The position numbers and the translations under genes were made by a program. A DNA stretch of 64,000 nucleotides from Abelmoschus esculentus (lineage: Eukaryota; Streptophyta; Magnoliopsida; Malvales; Malvaceae): assembly GCA_035048815.1 (NCBI GenBank), contig JAUCBN010000062.1, forward strand, positions 3,420,001 through 3,484,000, in the 5' to 3' direction. The notes beneath the pieces are model-generated. The model did no database searches and was not told the DNA's origin. It saw only the letters and a list, made by a program, of their open reading frames with translations. Positions 22,939 through 33,929 of this stretch are shown one piece after another. Numbering within the stretch: the stretch's first letter is position 1; each line of letters starts with the position of its first letter.

Positions 22939-25639
22939 TGACACACGTCATGTAGTGTCAAAATAAAATCCTTATTCTCAAATAATAAATAAGAAATTAA
23001 ATATAGTATAGGAGAAGTAAAGGTCGATCTCATAGAGAATAGAAACTTCGTGATTATGCTCGTTTGATTGATGATTCAAGAAGATGATTGAATAGTATTT
23101 GAGTAAAAGGGGGTTGTTGAATAAAATCTAGTAATCAAAAATAAAATAAATAAAGTGATTTAATTATAATAAAAATTAGCCTTAGGCTTTCGGTTTGACT
23201 CGACTTTAATAGATGATCGGAAAAAAATTTTACTTTGGGATTTTACGTCGGTAATTAGCAAGGTTCAATCCTTGAAACAAAGCTTCTAAACTGAATATCT
23301 AAGTCTATCTTTGATATTGGTTTCATGTATTAATCCACCAACTCAATGTTTGTAGAAAAATCATTTAAATCATTTAAACCGACTTGGATTATGTTATTTC
23401 AATAATAACTGATCCAATCTTAGTTTTCTTCTTAGCAATCAATTTGTTAAGTGTGTTCTCAGGAAGTCGGATTGCTTCAATAGCCGATCTTTCCTCCCAC
23501 ACAAGTAATTAAATCAAAGTCTTGACTAAAGTCAATCTTTAGTTTTGAAACCAATCTAATTTAAAAATAAGTATAAAACTAAAATTGATTTTGATATAAC
23601 AATTAAGTATAAGGACTATTTTGTAATAAATTTTTAAGTCCTTAAGTCAAACTTTTGTTTTCAAGTCAAACCAAGAACTTTGAAATAAATTTTCTAAGTG
23701 TTTTTATACGAAGGTATCGATACCACCTAAGTTTTTAAAGCATTGTTCTTGAGATCAAGAACAAGCATCGAAACATGGTTCGATACCTTTTCTTCACTGC
23801 CAGCATCTGTTCCGAACCATGTACCGAACCACTTCGAAGGTTTTAATTAATTTTAAAATCATTTTAAAATTATGACTCTAGGTACCGATACAAGTATCGA
23901 TACACCCTTCAACCCCCAACGACTATTTTAGCATTAAATGAGTCGACCGTTGGTGGCAGTTAAGATTTTAATTGGTGGTTAGCATGTTCCGAAACATGGT
24001 TCGATACCCAACCTTACAGTTTCAAAAAGGTATCGAAGCATGGTTCGATACCCCTTGTATTAAATGCACAACGGCTCTTTCTACTTTGGTCTGTTTCGAA
24101 ACAGGTTCTTCGTGTTTCGATACCGCCTGCTGCAGAATGCATTTATGGTGGGAAGATGAAGCTCCAACGGCCTTATTTACATTCCCAACAACCACAACGG
24201 TTAGAAATCAATGAAAGGGTATAAATTGAAGCATTTTCAACAGCATTAAGCATGATTGAACCTCAAGCAACATCCAAGCAATCAAATCCAACTCCCAAAC
24301 ACCTATTGCATATCTTTTGTTCCCAACTCTTGTAATTTCAATTTGATTCTTTGTAATTGAGTTTGGGGAGAGTTTAATTGTATTTGTGGCATATATTTCT
24401 TGTGAGAGAATTCATTTTTAGCCCACTCTTATCTCTTGTAACTCTTTGTGAGGTCAAAGTCAATTTTGGGTAGAAAATTGACTTGTTTGTAGAGGTTATC
24501 CCTTGAACCTAGAAAAAGGTAGAATTTATAGTGAATTGGTTTCAAAATCCTTTGTGGGAGCTAAGGTAGTGGATGTAGAGCTTGTTCGAAGCTTGAACCA
24601 CTATAAATCGCTTGTTCTTCAATTTTTCATTTTCACCGAAAAATCTTCCACCACAAAATTTCAATTGCCAATTCACCCCCTCTTGGCCATCTTTCAAGAT
24701 CGATCAACTCAACAATAAGTTCAAAAGAAAACTTAAAGAAATAAAAAGACGAAGTTATTGATGTACTTTTTCAATCCTCACATTTGGATCGAGTCATTGC
24801 TTACCCTTGGCTAAAGAGAAATTGGGCGAGCATAATTATGGAAAGAATTATGCTAGACATAAAAATAAAATAAAGTAAAAATAAAAACGAGAAAAATAAA
24901 TAAAGAAAACTTAAAACAAGAGATGAAAGAAACCCAAGAATTTTCGAATTAAAGATGTTTTAGGATTACCCAAGTGAGTATTTATAGCCTTTTACAAACC
25001 CTAAAATAAAGAGATAAATCCTAGATAATTCTAAAAATATTTAAATTCAAATTGTAAAAGACATAATGCTAATCCATGTTCCACACGGCCAAAGAAGCAT
25101 TTTGAAATTCAAAATTTGATTTTGGCCTTCGCGCGAGCTACTAGAAAATGGTGAGATCATTAGATCATTAGTGAAAGAAGGACCAACGACGATCCTATCC
25201 TAAAATAAACGGTGTTTTTCTTATGTTACCCGATCTTGTCTCACGGTGAGGGAGGGAAAGCGTGCGTGGCATCAGGAGGGAAAACGTTCGCCCGGCGTTA
25301 ACCATATTTAGTCAAGCCTCATCTACATGGAAACAAATCCTGTGATTTTTAACGCCCGATACGGTTAGGCACACTGAGGGGGATAAGCTATCACGCGCTT
25401 GATGACGTCATCTTCTAGAAGTTGCTGACCGAATGCTTACGTTAGATTTCATGCCCAAAGTCATGTCCAATCCAAACTCGATCCAGAAAATAAAAAAAAT
25501 TAGAAATCGGCCATTTAAGTGCATCTTCTAGATTCAGAGTCCTGCACAAAAACACAGAAAAACATTAAGATCAGTAACATAATTCATCAAATCAAGGAGT
25601 AATTAAGCATAAAATAATAACTATTTTGAACACTTATCA
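22939..25639 (-). mobile_element. Solo LTR of a gypsy-type element, target duplication TTATC
   Basis: On the minus strand it begins TGATAAGTGTTCAAAATAG and ends GTGTCA. It is flanked by TTATC at 22934-22938 and 25640-25644. The same family lies in the opposite orientation at 41089-42414, sharing motifs such as GGGATCGACC and the GACACTACA...GTGTCA end. No coding region is present, as expected after LTR-LTR recombination. It is interrupted by a second insertion at 23572-24714. Confidence 0.88.
23572..24714 (+). mobile_element. LTR-like insertion nested in the solo LTR, target duplication ATAAG
   Basis: The insertion is bounded by ATAAG at 23567-23571 and 24715-24719, and removing it restores the solo-LTR sequence seen at 41.7 kb. 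It ends AACTCAACA, but starts TATAAAAC instead of TG, so its first dinucleotide may have mutated. The region 23700-24140 contains many variants of the words GGTATCGATACC and ATGGTTCGATACC. There is no coding capacity beyond short ORFs. A solo LTR is the simplest reading. Confidence 0.68.
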
Positions 25640-26489
25640 TTATCCCTTTTTTATTAAGAAAAATTGAATTTAACAACAAATTTTAACAGATTATAACAGT
25701 TGGAACCATATCGAATATAAATTAAAAATTTAGTAACCTTATCATATACAAACTAAAATTTGAATGACTTTAACGAATATTTTAAAAGTACGATAATCAA
25801 AATAAATTTAATCTAAAAATTCATTGATCATTCGCATAGTTTGCCATTAAAATTTTAATAAAAAAATAAATTTAAAAGTAAATTTTTGATAATAATTTAT
25901 ATTATTTATCCTTAAAATAATTTCTTGTGACGCGTGTTAAATGGTGACATCCATTGTCATCTTATTAGTAAAAAATTAGTATTATATTAAAAGATTGCAT
26001 AATAAATGCTAAATTATTGGATTATTTTAAAATAAAACTAAACTAATTAAATATATAAAATCAAATTTATTATTATATAATTTTTTAATTATTAAGTCAT
26101 CTCGATAATTTATATATAGTTGAAAGTTTAATGATTATTTTAGGAAAAAATCTAAAATTTATTGTCTACTACTCCGTCCATCCATAAAAATTATATTTTA
26201 TTGATTTTTTAAAAGTTACTCATATTAAATATTTTAAATAATTAAATTTTATAAAATATATATTTTATATATTTTTATTAATAATAAATTTTAAACAATT
26301 ATTAATCAAAGTTAAAAGTTTAACAAAAAATGAATAAAAAAATTTATGAGACAAAGTATATAGTTTTTTAAAAAATAACCAAAATAAATAACTTAAAAAT
26401 AGTTTAGTGAACATTTGTGAACTTACCCTAATATAAAAATTATTACCACTATAATTAATTCAAGGGAGCAAGGCATTCATCTTATTTAC

Positions 26490-27134
26490 GGGTGAGTAAA
26501 ACTCGATTCAAATTTTTTTAAAAATAAAATTTAAGTTATAAAATAAAAATTTGAACAATTCAAATTTTTTAATAATTAAAGAATTTAATTTTAAGTTCAA
26601 GACGAGTCTCAATTTTTTATGATATATATTTGTATAGGAAAATATGAAAAAATATTACTCCCTCTGTCCCAGAAATAATGTCCCTCATTGACTTTTTTGA
26701 GGTCAAACTTTTTGAACTTTGACTAATGAGTATTTAAAAATTATTATTGATAAAAATATAAAAAAAATATATTTTAAAAACCTCTAATAAAGCAGATTTC
26801 AAATATATATTCTATAAAATCTAATTATTTAAAATATTTAATATAATTATAGTCAAAGTTTAGAAAATTTGACTTTTAAAAAGTCAATAAGGGACAATAT
26901 TTATGGGACGGAGGGAGTATCACTTATGAAAATATATATAATATATATTGTAAGATTAGAGAAAGTCGATTAAATTAGATTTAAATTATATTATAACATA
27001 ATAAATAATTAAAAATAAATAATTAAACTCGAATAGAATCGAAAAAATTTCAAATAAAATTTGAGTGATAAAATATAACTTGCAAACTCGAATAACTCAA
27101 ATTTTTTTAACTCGATTCGATCAAATACTCACCC
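26490..27134. mobile_element. MITE with GGGTGAGTA terminal repeats
   Basis: The left end GGGTGAGTAAAACTCGATTC and the reversed right end GGGTGAGTATTTGATCGAATC are inverted repeats. Similar CTTATTTAC and CTTATTAAC words lie close outside. The surrounding CAAGGGAGCAAGGCATTCA occurs on both sides (about 26461-26479 and 27161-27179), a larger direct duplication. The right-hand part of the same family is also present in block A near 18.75-18.9 kb. A Stowaway element is nested inside. Confidence 0.6.
26658..26917. mobile_element. Stowaway MITE, 260 bp
   Basis: It begins CTCCCTCTGTCCCAGAAAT and ends with the matching inverted repeat ATGGGACGGAGGGAG, and TA flanks both sides (26656-26657, 26918-26919). 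This is the hallmark of Tc1/mariner-derived Stowaway elements. It is nested in the GGGTGAGTA MITE. Confidence 0.93.
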
Positions 27135-28168
27135 TAATCTTATTAACATTATAATAATTCCAAGGGAGCAAGGCATTCACCTTGCGTTTCATGCCCGGAC
27201 CAATGCTAGCTTGACATTAATGAGGCTCAAAACTTTCTCTCCACTTATACCCAAAATACAATTTATAAAGCACACTACAACATTGCAAGACCCGCTCAAA
27301 TCAACTTTCCTAGGCCAGCATCAAGGTATGTTATATATAAAATATAGGTTAGGATCACTTAATGTAAAATCAATTAAATCCATAGAACGAAAGTAATAAA
27401 TAATTAACATTATTTCTTTTTTTTTTCTATAATAAACTTCATATTTTCTATTGTTAATCTTAACCATCCATTTACCTTCAAGTAATGATCTAGAAACTGT
27501 AAAACTTCCAAATTTTACAGTGTACAAGGATACAAAAATTAACACCAAACTCAGACAAACACTCAAATTGGAGGAAGACACAACACTAGGGTTAGATATT
27601 AGGGGATAGATTTTAAGGTTGGTTATGAATTTAAGTTTGGATTAGAATTTAGGGTTTATAACTTAAACCCTAAATCTCTAACCATATTACCCTAAATTCT
27701 AAAACTTAACTACTAAATCATAAATCTTAATCACAACCCATAAGTTTTAAACCCCTAAACTTAAATTTTAATCTTAGACCCTAAAACTAAAACATTTGTG
27801 AAAACCTTTTATTTCCACCGCCTATATATATTGAAAATATAACTACAAAAACTAACAACAAACTCAGACAAACACTCAAATTGGAGGAAGACACAGGTCT
27901 AGATATCCAAGTCTACATAGGTCTATTGGTTTGTTAAGTGCATGTAACACCACACTTGAAAGGGAAAACAAACACACCCATTTGTACTTAATGAGTTTTC
28001 CATAATTAGGAACCACAAAATATGTTATCGAAAACAATAAAATCTAACTATGCTATTCAAGGTTCTGAGCCAATATGCATAGCACAAGACTCTTGATACT
28101 TAAGAGGGGATTGCATGCATAACATTTTGGTGACAGATACAATACCAAGCTGAAGAACAGAACCGGAA

Positions 28169-29253
28169 TCACTCTTCCATGGGCTGATTCTCCTCTGTCT
28201 GTGCTTGGGACACATTGACCTTGATTTTTGGAAGACGAAGAGACGAGTCTTGTGCAAGAGCGAGCGGAGCTTTGACCAAGTGAATGCCCTGCTCCAATTG
28301 CTTCCTTGCTTCTTTCTGCCTTTGGACTTTCCCCGTCTTAAGTCTGGGAAAAGATTCAAAGCGTATGGGTTATTTAGAGTGCATGATATAATATCTTTCA
28401 ATGGGAAAGACAAGTGCAAACTAACCTGTTTTTGATATGGTCAGATGCCCTGTCTGATCTGATTTTATCAATCTTTTTAATGGCTCTAAGAGTATTCTCT
28501 GCAAGGTTTCTATCATATCTCTCCGGCCTATTACGTTTCCTCTCAAACTCAAATGTTGCATCCTGGTGAAAAAGAAAAGAAACAGACATCATTCAGCATT
28601 TTTGTCTAAGCACTGTACTAATGCAAAAAGGGTACAAATGTGATGCCTTAGGCCTATCACCTGTGTCATGTCCTTTCCATACAAACGCCTATAGGCCTTC
28701 GTCCATTTTACTTTACGGGGATTTCTTTTCATCTTGAAGTTCTTGTGGCATTTGGATCTACAGAAACGGAAAATCTGCAGAAGTTTGGACAAGCAGTAAT
28801 TAAAAGCAGCCCAAACAGCAAGAATGACTTGGACTAGGGAACGTAGTACTATAATTAGTTGATGCCTGAATCTATCATGAGATTGTCAAAGCTAATGTTT
28901 TCTGGAAACTGCATATAACACCACAAGTGTACGCATATAGTAGCGGACATAATGGTTTAGGCTGCAGACACACGCACACAGACTGCTGCAAGGGTACCTA
29001 AACCCGAATGAGAAAGACAGAAAGGTAACCTTTCCCAGTATCAACAAACTAAACACTCTCATTCCATAACATCAAATCATCACATGTGTAGCATTATAAG
29101 CCAATATGGATAAGGACTAAATAGAGGCAAAGCAATAAGCTTTGAAGATAAAGCTAAAACAAAGAGAAATACCTTGGCATCATTGCGAACAAATTGAATA
29201 CCATGCCCCGGATATACAGTGGAGGAACAGAACCAGCACTTCTCTAATCTCAT
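28169..29253 (-). CDS. RLP24: Ribosome biogenesis protein RLP24 (eL24-like), copy B
   Basis: It has the same role and exon plan as copy A. Exons are 29253-29173, 28774-28661, 28562-28426 and 28343-28169, giving 168 residues, all junctions GT-AG, stop TGA at 28169. Zinc-finger cysteines 6, 9, 32 and 36 are present, and the CHKNFKMKRNPRKVKW and KDMTQ segments agree with what I know of the family. The one odd residue is Tyr59 where copy A has His. The C-terminal tail KVNVSQAQTEENQPMEE is acidic. The upstream region keeps a long GC-rich leader, so this copy is the better candidate for the ancestral, working gene. Confidence 0.94.
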
Positions 29254-29460
29254 ATTGTTCTCAAATTAACTAAAAAGTTCAATTCCAAAACATAAAATGG
29301 CAATAGAAACATCAGAGGTCATTGCATGACGAGACTAATTAGCAATACTTAAGGGTTTCTGTAGTCTCATACTGTTCTCAAATTAATTACAAAAATACAA
29401 TTTCCAGAACAGAAAATAACAATAGCAACATCAGAAATTATTACATGACGAGACTAAGAA
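29247..29460. repeat. Short tandem duplication in the leader intron of RLP24 copy B
   Basis: The segment 29247-29357 (CTCATATTGTTCTCAAATTA, then GCATGACGAGACTAATTAG) is followed by a diverged second unit at 29364-29460 (CTCATACTGTTCTCAAATTA, then ACATGACGAGACTAAG). Block A has one unit only. Confidence 0.65.
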
Positions 29461-29766
29461 AATCAACCTATTTATGCTATCCAAAATGAAAAAAAAAAAA
29501 CTTTAGTAATAAACCCTAAACCTAATAAGCAATAGTTAAGGAGTTATGCCGCGGCACCGACATCAATATAGGTGTGAACCAATTTCACGCCAAAAGCAGC
29601 GGATGGAGGCCGCAAATAACAGAGCATTCGAAAACAAAAAGGAAATGAAATATAACAGAGTTATGCAGAGGCGGAATCCAGATAACTCAAAATAACGCAA
29701 CTCAAGTGGGAAAAACAAATCATCAAGTTAATATTAGGGTTTCGAACAGTACCTTATTTAACTTAC

Positions 29767-29881
29767 CGGTCAGCAAACAAGAGAGGGATAGAATAAGGAG
29801 ATGGAGGAGGAGGAGGAGAGACGCGCTTGGCGGCGGCGGCGATGTGCGAGGAGAGATTAGAGTTTTAAAGGATTTTTTATA
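29767..29881 (-). promoter_or_regulatory. 5' leader exon and TATA-like box of RLP24 copy B
   Basis: A donor follows 29767 on the minus strand (GTAAG), closing a GC-rich leader that includes a GGC/GCC run. A TATAAAAAA word lies at 29881-29873, about 100 bases upstream. This is the arrangement expected of the original promoter; the copy A block is cut before this region. Confidence 0.45.
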
Positions 29882-29920
29882 ATGAATAAAGAGAGCAAAA
29901 ATACATAGGGATAAATATAA

Positions 29921-31527
29921 GGGTAAACTACACAGATAGTCACTATACTATGGGATTAGTATCGATTTGACCATAATACTTTAAAAAGAATCAAATACAC
30001 CGACAAACTATTGATTTGGTATTAAAATAACCACTTGCCGTTAAGGAAGTAACGGACTAATGACGTGACAGTTAAACTAAAATATAATAATTACACATTT
30101 ACTCCCTGTTATTCATATATTTTTTAAATTTAGTCATAATTTTATTATAAATAAAATAATATAATTATTAATTTGGTGGTGACATGTTGGAGGACATTAT
30201 TTTTATATGGGATTAGTATCGATTTGACCACAATGCTTTAAAAAGAATCAAATACACCGGCAAACTTAAGGAAGTAACAGACTGATGACGTGACAGTTAA
30301 ATTAAAATAGAATAATTACACATTTACGTCTAGGAGGATTTGAACCTGGAACAATGAGAACAATGCCCATGAACAAAACCATTGAACCTTGGTAACTTCT
30401 TTGATTCAAATCCCTTCGAAATTTATATAATACATATAGTTTTCTATATTTATTCACATAAAATAATAAATTTAATTTTTAATTTAATTAAATATTAATT
30501 AAATTAGTTTATATATAATAAAATAAAATATTTAAATTATAATAAAATTTTATTTAACAAACCCTAAACCTTAAAAATCATTTAAACCCTAAACTCTAAA
30601 TGAATTTTAGGGTTTTAAATGAGTTTAGGGTTTAACCTTTTAGGGTTTATGTTTTAAGGTTTATAAATAAGATTTTATTTATAAACCCTAAACCCTAAAA
30701 AATTAAACCCTAAAACTCATTTAAATCTTAAAACTCATTTAAACCCCAAACCCTAAATTAATTTTATTTAAAGTTTAGAGGGTAAGGTTTAGGGTTTAAA
30801 TGAATTTAGGGTTTAACTTGTAGAGTTTATAAATAAAATTTTATTAATTTTAAAATTTTAATTTATTATATAATAATTTAATTGTTATTTTTAATTAAAT
30901 CAAAAGAAATAAATATAAAGAAACTATTTTAGGGTTTAAATGAGTTTTAGGGTTTAGGGTTTGTTAAATAAAATTTTATTATAATTTAAATATTTTAATT
31001 TATTATATATAAAATAATTTAATTAATATTTAATTAAATTAAAAATTAAATTTATTGTTTTATGTGAATAAATATAGAAAATTGTATTATTATATAAATT
31101 TTGAAGGGATTTGGATCATAGAAGCTACCATGGTTTAGTGATTTGGTTAATGTGTATTGTTTTCATTGTTCCAGGTTGGAATCCTTTTAGGCGTAGGTAA
31201 GGGGAGTTTTGTTTTCTTCCTTTAATTGGGTGGTGACATGTGTCACCACCTGATTGGAGGAAATTATTTTTATAAATTTAATTTATTAAATTTATTTTAT
31301 TATAATAAGATATGACTAAATTTAAAAAATGTATGAATAACAGGAGTAAATGTGTAATTATTCCATTTTAATTTAACTGCCACGTCATCAGTCCGTTACT
31401 TCCTTAACGGCAAGTGGCTATTTTAATACCAAATCAATAGTTTGCCGGTGTATTTGATTCCTTTTAAAGCATTGTGGTCAGATTGATACTAACCTCATAG
31501 TATGGTGACTATCTGTGTAGTTTACTC
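29921..31527. mobile_element. Long foldback element with telomere-like core, 1.6 kb
   Basis: The left end GGGTAAACTACACAGATAGT pairs with the right end, and the pairing continues for hundreds of bases on each side through TATTGATTTGGTATTAAAAT and AAATAAAATTTTATTATAAT-type words. The centre (about 30560-30960) is filled with AAACCCTAAA and TTTAGGGTTT words facing each other. Each arm also carries a tRNA-like B-box word (GGTTCAAATCC reversed at about 30338-30350; GGTTGGAATCC at about 31175). No ORF is present. This fits a Mutator-like foldback MITE, but the flanking target duplication is not clear. Confidence 0.75.
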
Positions 31528-31699
31528 AAAAATTAATAAAAAATTAATATGAATCGTGATTTAAGGAATGTTATAAAAAATCATGAGATTGGAATCATTT
31601 AAATTAGTTGATTTTTAAATTAAATAGATGATATTATTCTCAATATAAATAGGTCGTGAGATTTTATAGAAAGGATATGAAATATTTTATAAACATTTG

Positions 31700-32697
31700 C
31701 TTCGACTAATTCTATTTCTATTCCCTTCCTTTTCTCCTTATCTCTATTTTAATTATGTAATTTCAATTTCTATCAATGAAATCCATCTAGAGCATTTTAT
31801 TTTCATCCATTGTTATTTAAATTCTTAATATTGGTGCTTTTATTGAGAGTAAAGTATGATAAACACTAAATCAATTAAATCCTTTTTCCTACATGAGTAA
31901 CATTTGGGCTCTCTCCAATCAAATGGTATCGTTTCAAGATGTTCTTAGGCAGCTATCGCTTTTGACTACCTAAGTGGAGCTTCCATTATTTACTGGAAAA
32001 GATCTAGAGATATGGATTGCTTCGGCTCATGATTTTTTAAATTTTACAGAATAGAGGATGATCATCGAGTTATAATGACATCTTTTCGGATGAAAGATAT
32101 AGTTAAGAAATGATTTGGATGAATGTAGAAGTGACGACAATCAGGCGAATTAAATCATCTTATTAGTGTCATTCGAAAGCAGTTTGTTTTCATAGAAAAG
32201 GAGACAATGATAACTAAGCTTCAAGAGAATGTTAATCTATAAACTAAATCGTTAGATTCCCTTAAATACACAATCAACAGGCAACAAGTCAAGCAAGTGA
32301 AGATTTTTACAACCCAAGCGACTTAGATCAGTCAAGCGAATGGTGATGAAATCTATGGATCAGGTGCAATTGAAGTTAAACATGACATCCTAAAGACAAT
32401 TATCCTCTATATGTTGAATAAATTATCAACATCAAAAGAAAACAATTTTCAAAAGCAGACAACACAAATATAACGATTTAGAATATTTTCGGTGAAACGT
32501 CAACATTGACGAACACTAAAATTAATTGTCAACAGACTCAGAATATTATGAGAGATGATTTTCAAAAAGACGACAAAATCGATGAAGTTGACACTGGAAA
32601 TTTTGATAAAAGATTTAATAATCAACTTATTGGATTTGAGTGGCACATTAAGAATCAAGTGGTACATTAGGGCTCTTTGTAGAAAATATGTGATATA
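31700..32697 (+). pseudogene. Decayed Ty3/gypsy leader and gag, left part
   Basis: A leader with ATTGGTGCTTTTATTGAGAG at about 31830 is followed by gag-like coding with many stops. One frame gives PLFTGKDLEIWIASAHDF, and a shifted frame gives FYRIEDDHRVIMTSFRMKDI, the pattern of the gypsy gag domain. It is interrupted at 32698 by a copia element, and the downstream part continues at 37268-37507. Confidence 0.6.
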
Positions 32698-32868
32698 TGT
32701 CGGAAAGTCACCGGAAGTGTGACTGATACTTGTGTGAGCTAGGAAGAAGTAACTCCTTTTTTTATTATATGTAAAACTCATACAAGATAGCTTTATTTAT
32801 ACACACTTATCACATGGTTTTAACCTTCTAACTTCCTAACTCCCTTAATTAACTCAACAACTTTAACA
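32698..32868 (-). repeat. 3' LTR of the short-LTR copia element
   Basis: Bounded by TGTCGG on the + strand and ending TTTAACA, next to the polypurine tract at 32869-32882. It differs from its partner at 37096-37267 by about five substitutions. Confidence 0.93.
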
Positions 32869-33929
32869 TTCCCCCTCAAGTTGGAGGATGATAAACGTCC
32901 TTCATCCCCAACTTCTTCATCCCCAACTTGCTTACAAGATAGTCATGTTGAGCCACTCCTAATCCCTTGGTCATTATATCCGCCTCTTGATCTTTAGTGG
33001 GTATGTGTTGTGTGCTTACTATTCCTTTCTGAATTTTTTTCTCGTACAAAATGACAATCTTTCTCAATGTGCTTAGTCCTCTCATGGAACACTGGATTAG
33101 TAGCTATTTGTAATGTTGCTTGACTATCGCAAAACAAGGTTGCAGCCATGCTGTGTTCAATTCCAAGTTCCTTAAGCAAACCTAGTATCTACACCAATTC
33201 TGCTACTGTAGAGGCCATGCATCTGTACTCCGCTTCTGCTGATGATCGAGACACAGTGTTTTGTTTTTTAGATTTCCAGCACACTAGTGAGTTTCCAAGC
33301 TTGACACAGTAACCTGAGACTGACTTTCGAGACATGGGACAACTTGCCCAGTCCGAGTCATAAAAGGCTCTTACTTCTGGTTTTGAGCTGGCTGACAAGA
33401 GTATTCCTTGAGCTGGATTCTTTTGAATGTACCTGACTACCCGTAATGCTGCCTCATAATGAACCTTCTTGGGGGCTTGCATAAACTGACTTAAGTGCTG
33501 GATCGCAAATGCAATGTCTGGTCGTGTATTGGTTAGGTAGAGCAACCTACCTATCAACCTCTGATAAATGGTAACATCTTTTAACAGCTCACTTGCTATA
33601 TCCTTTTTCAAGTGTTCATCATGATCTGCTGTTGTATACTGCACATTTTGTTCTAAAGGAGTTGAAGCACACCTGGCTCCCCCTGTCCCTGAATCTGCTA
33701 TCAACTCAAGAGCATATTTCCTTTGATGTAGGATTATTCCTAACTTGGATCGAACCACCTCGATGCCTAAAAAATATTTGAGCTGTCCTAAATCCTTCAT
33801 CTTGAAATTCTAATGCAAGATTTCTTTTAGTTCAGTGATCAAACCATTTTCATTCCCTGTGATGAGCAAGTCATCCACGTAGATGAGTAAAACCACTAAT
33901 TTACCATTCTGAGCTTTAGTAAACAGTGA
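32869..33929 (-). pseudogene. Copia RT C-terminus and RNase H, with stops
   Basis: This continues the pol frame after the stop at 33930. LIYVDDLLITGNENGL carries the catalytic YVDD box, then comes a stop, then MKDLGQLKYFLGIEVV and YDSDWASCPMSRKSVSGY, with the RNase H segments EAEYRCMAS and FCDSQATLQIA. A TAG near 33187 replaces the usual Trp after AELV. A one-base frame change in a T run near 33040 leads to the C-terminal IPTKDQEADIMTKGL. Apart from that slip the frame is continuous, so the decay is recent. Confidence 0.88.

Larger units (their letters stand above)
22744..29836. repeat. Duplicated block B, carrying RLP24 copy B and later insertions
   Basis: This is the partner of block A (17781-20794). 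It is more than twice as long because of a 2.7 kb solo LTR (22939-25639), MITEs around 26.5-27.1 kb and short internal duplications near 27.6-27.9 and 29.25-29.46 kb. Its 5' gene boundary extends beyond that of block A, into a GC-rich leader (GGCGGCGGCGGCGATG at about 29829-29844). Confidence 0.8.

Noticed and set aside
28057..28419. A 120-codon minus-strand ORF over RLP24 exon 4
   Set aside because: It is in another frame from the RLP24 exon, which splices correctly to its neighbours. The same shadow exists at copy A.
30335..30352. tRNA gene in the foldback arm
   Set aside because: Only a B-box-like word is present, and it is repeated imperfectly in the other arm. No tRNA structure was seen.
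30560..30960. True telomeric array
   Set aside because: There are no perfect tandem TTTAGGG runs; the words alternate in orientation within a foldback.
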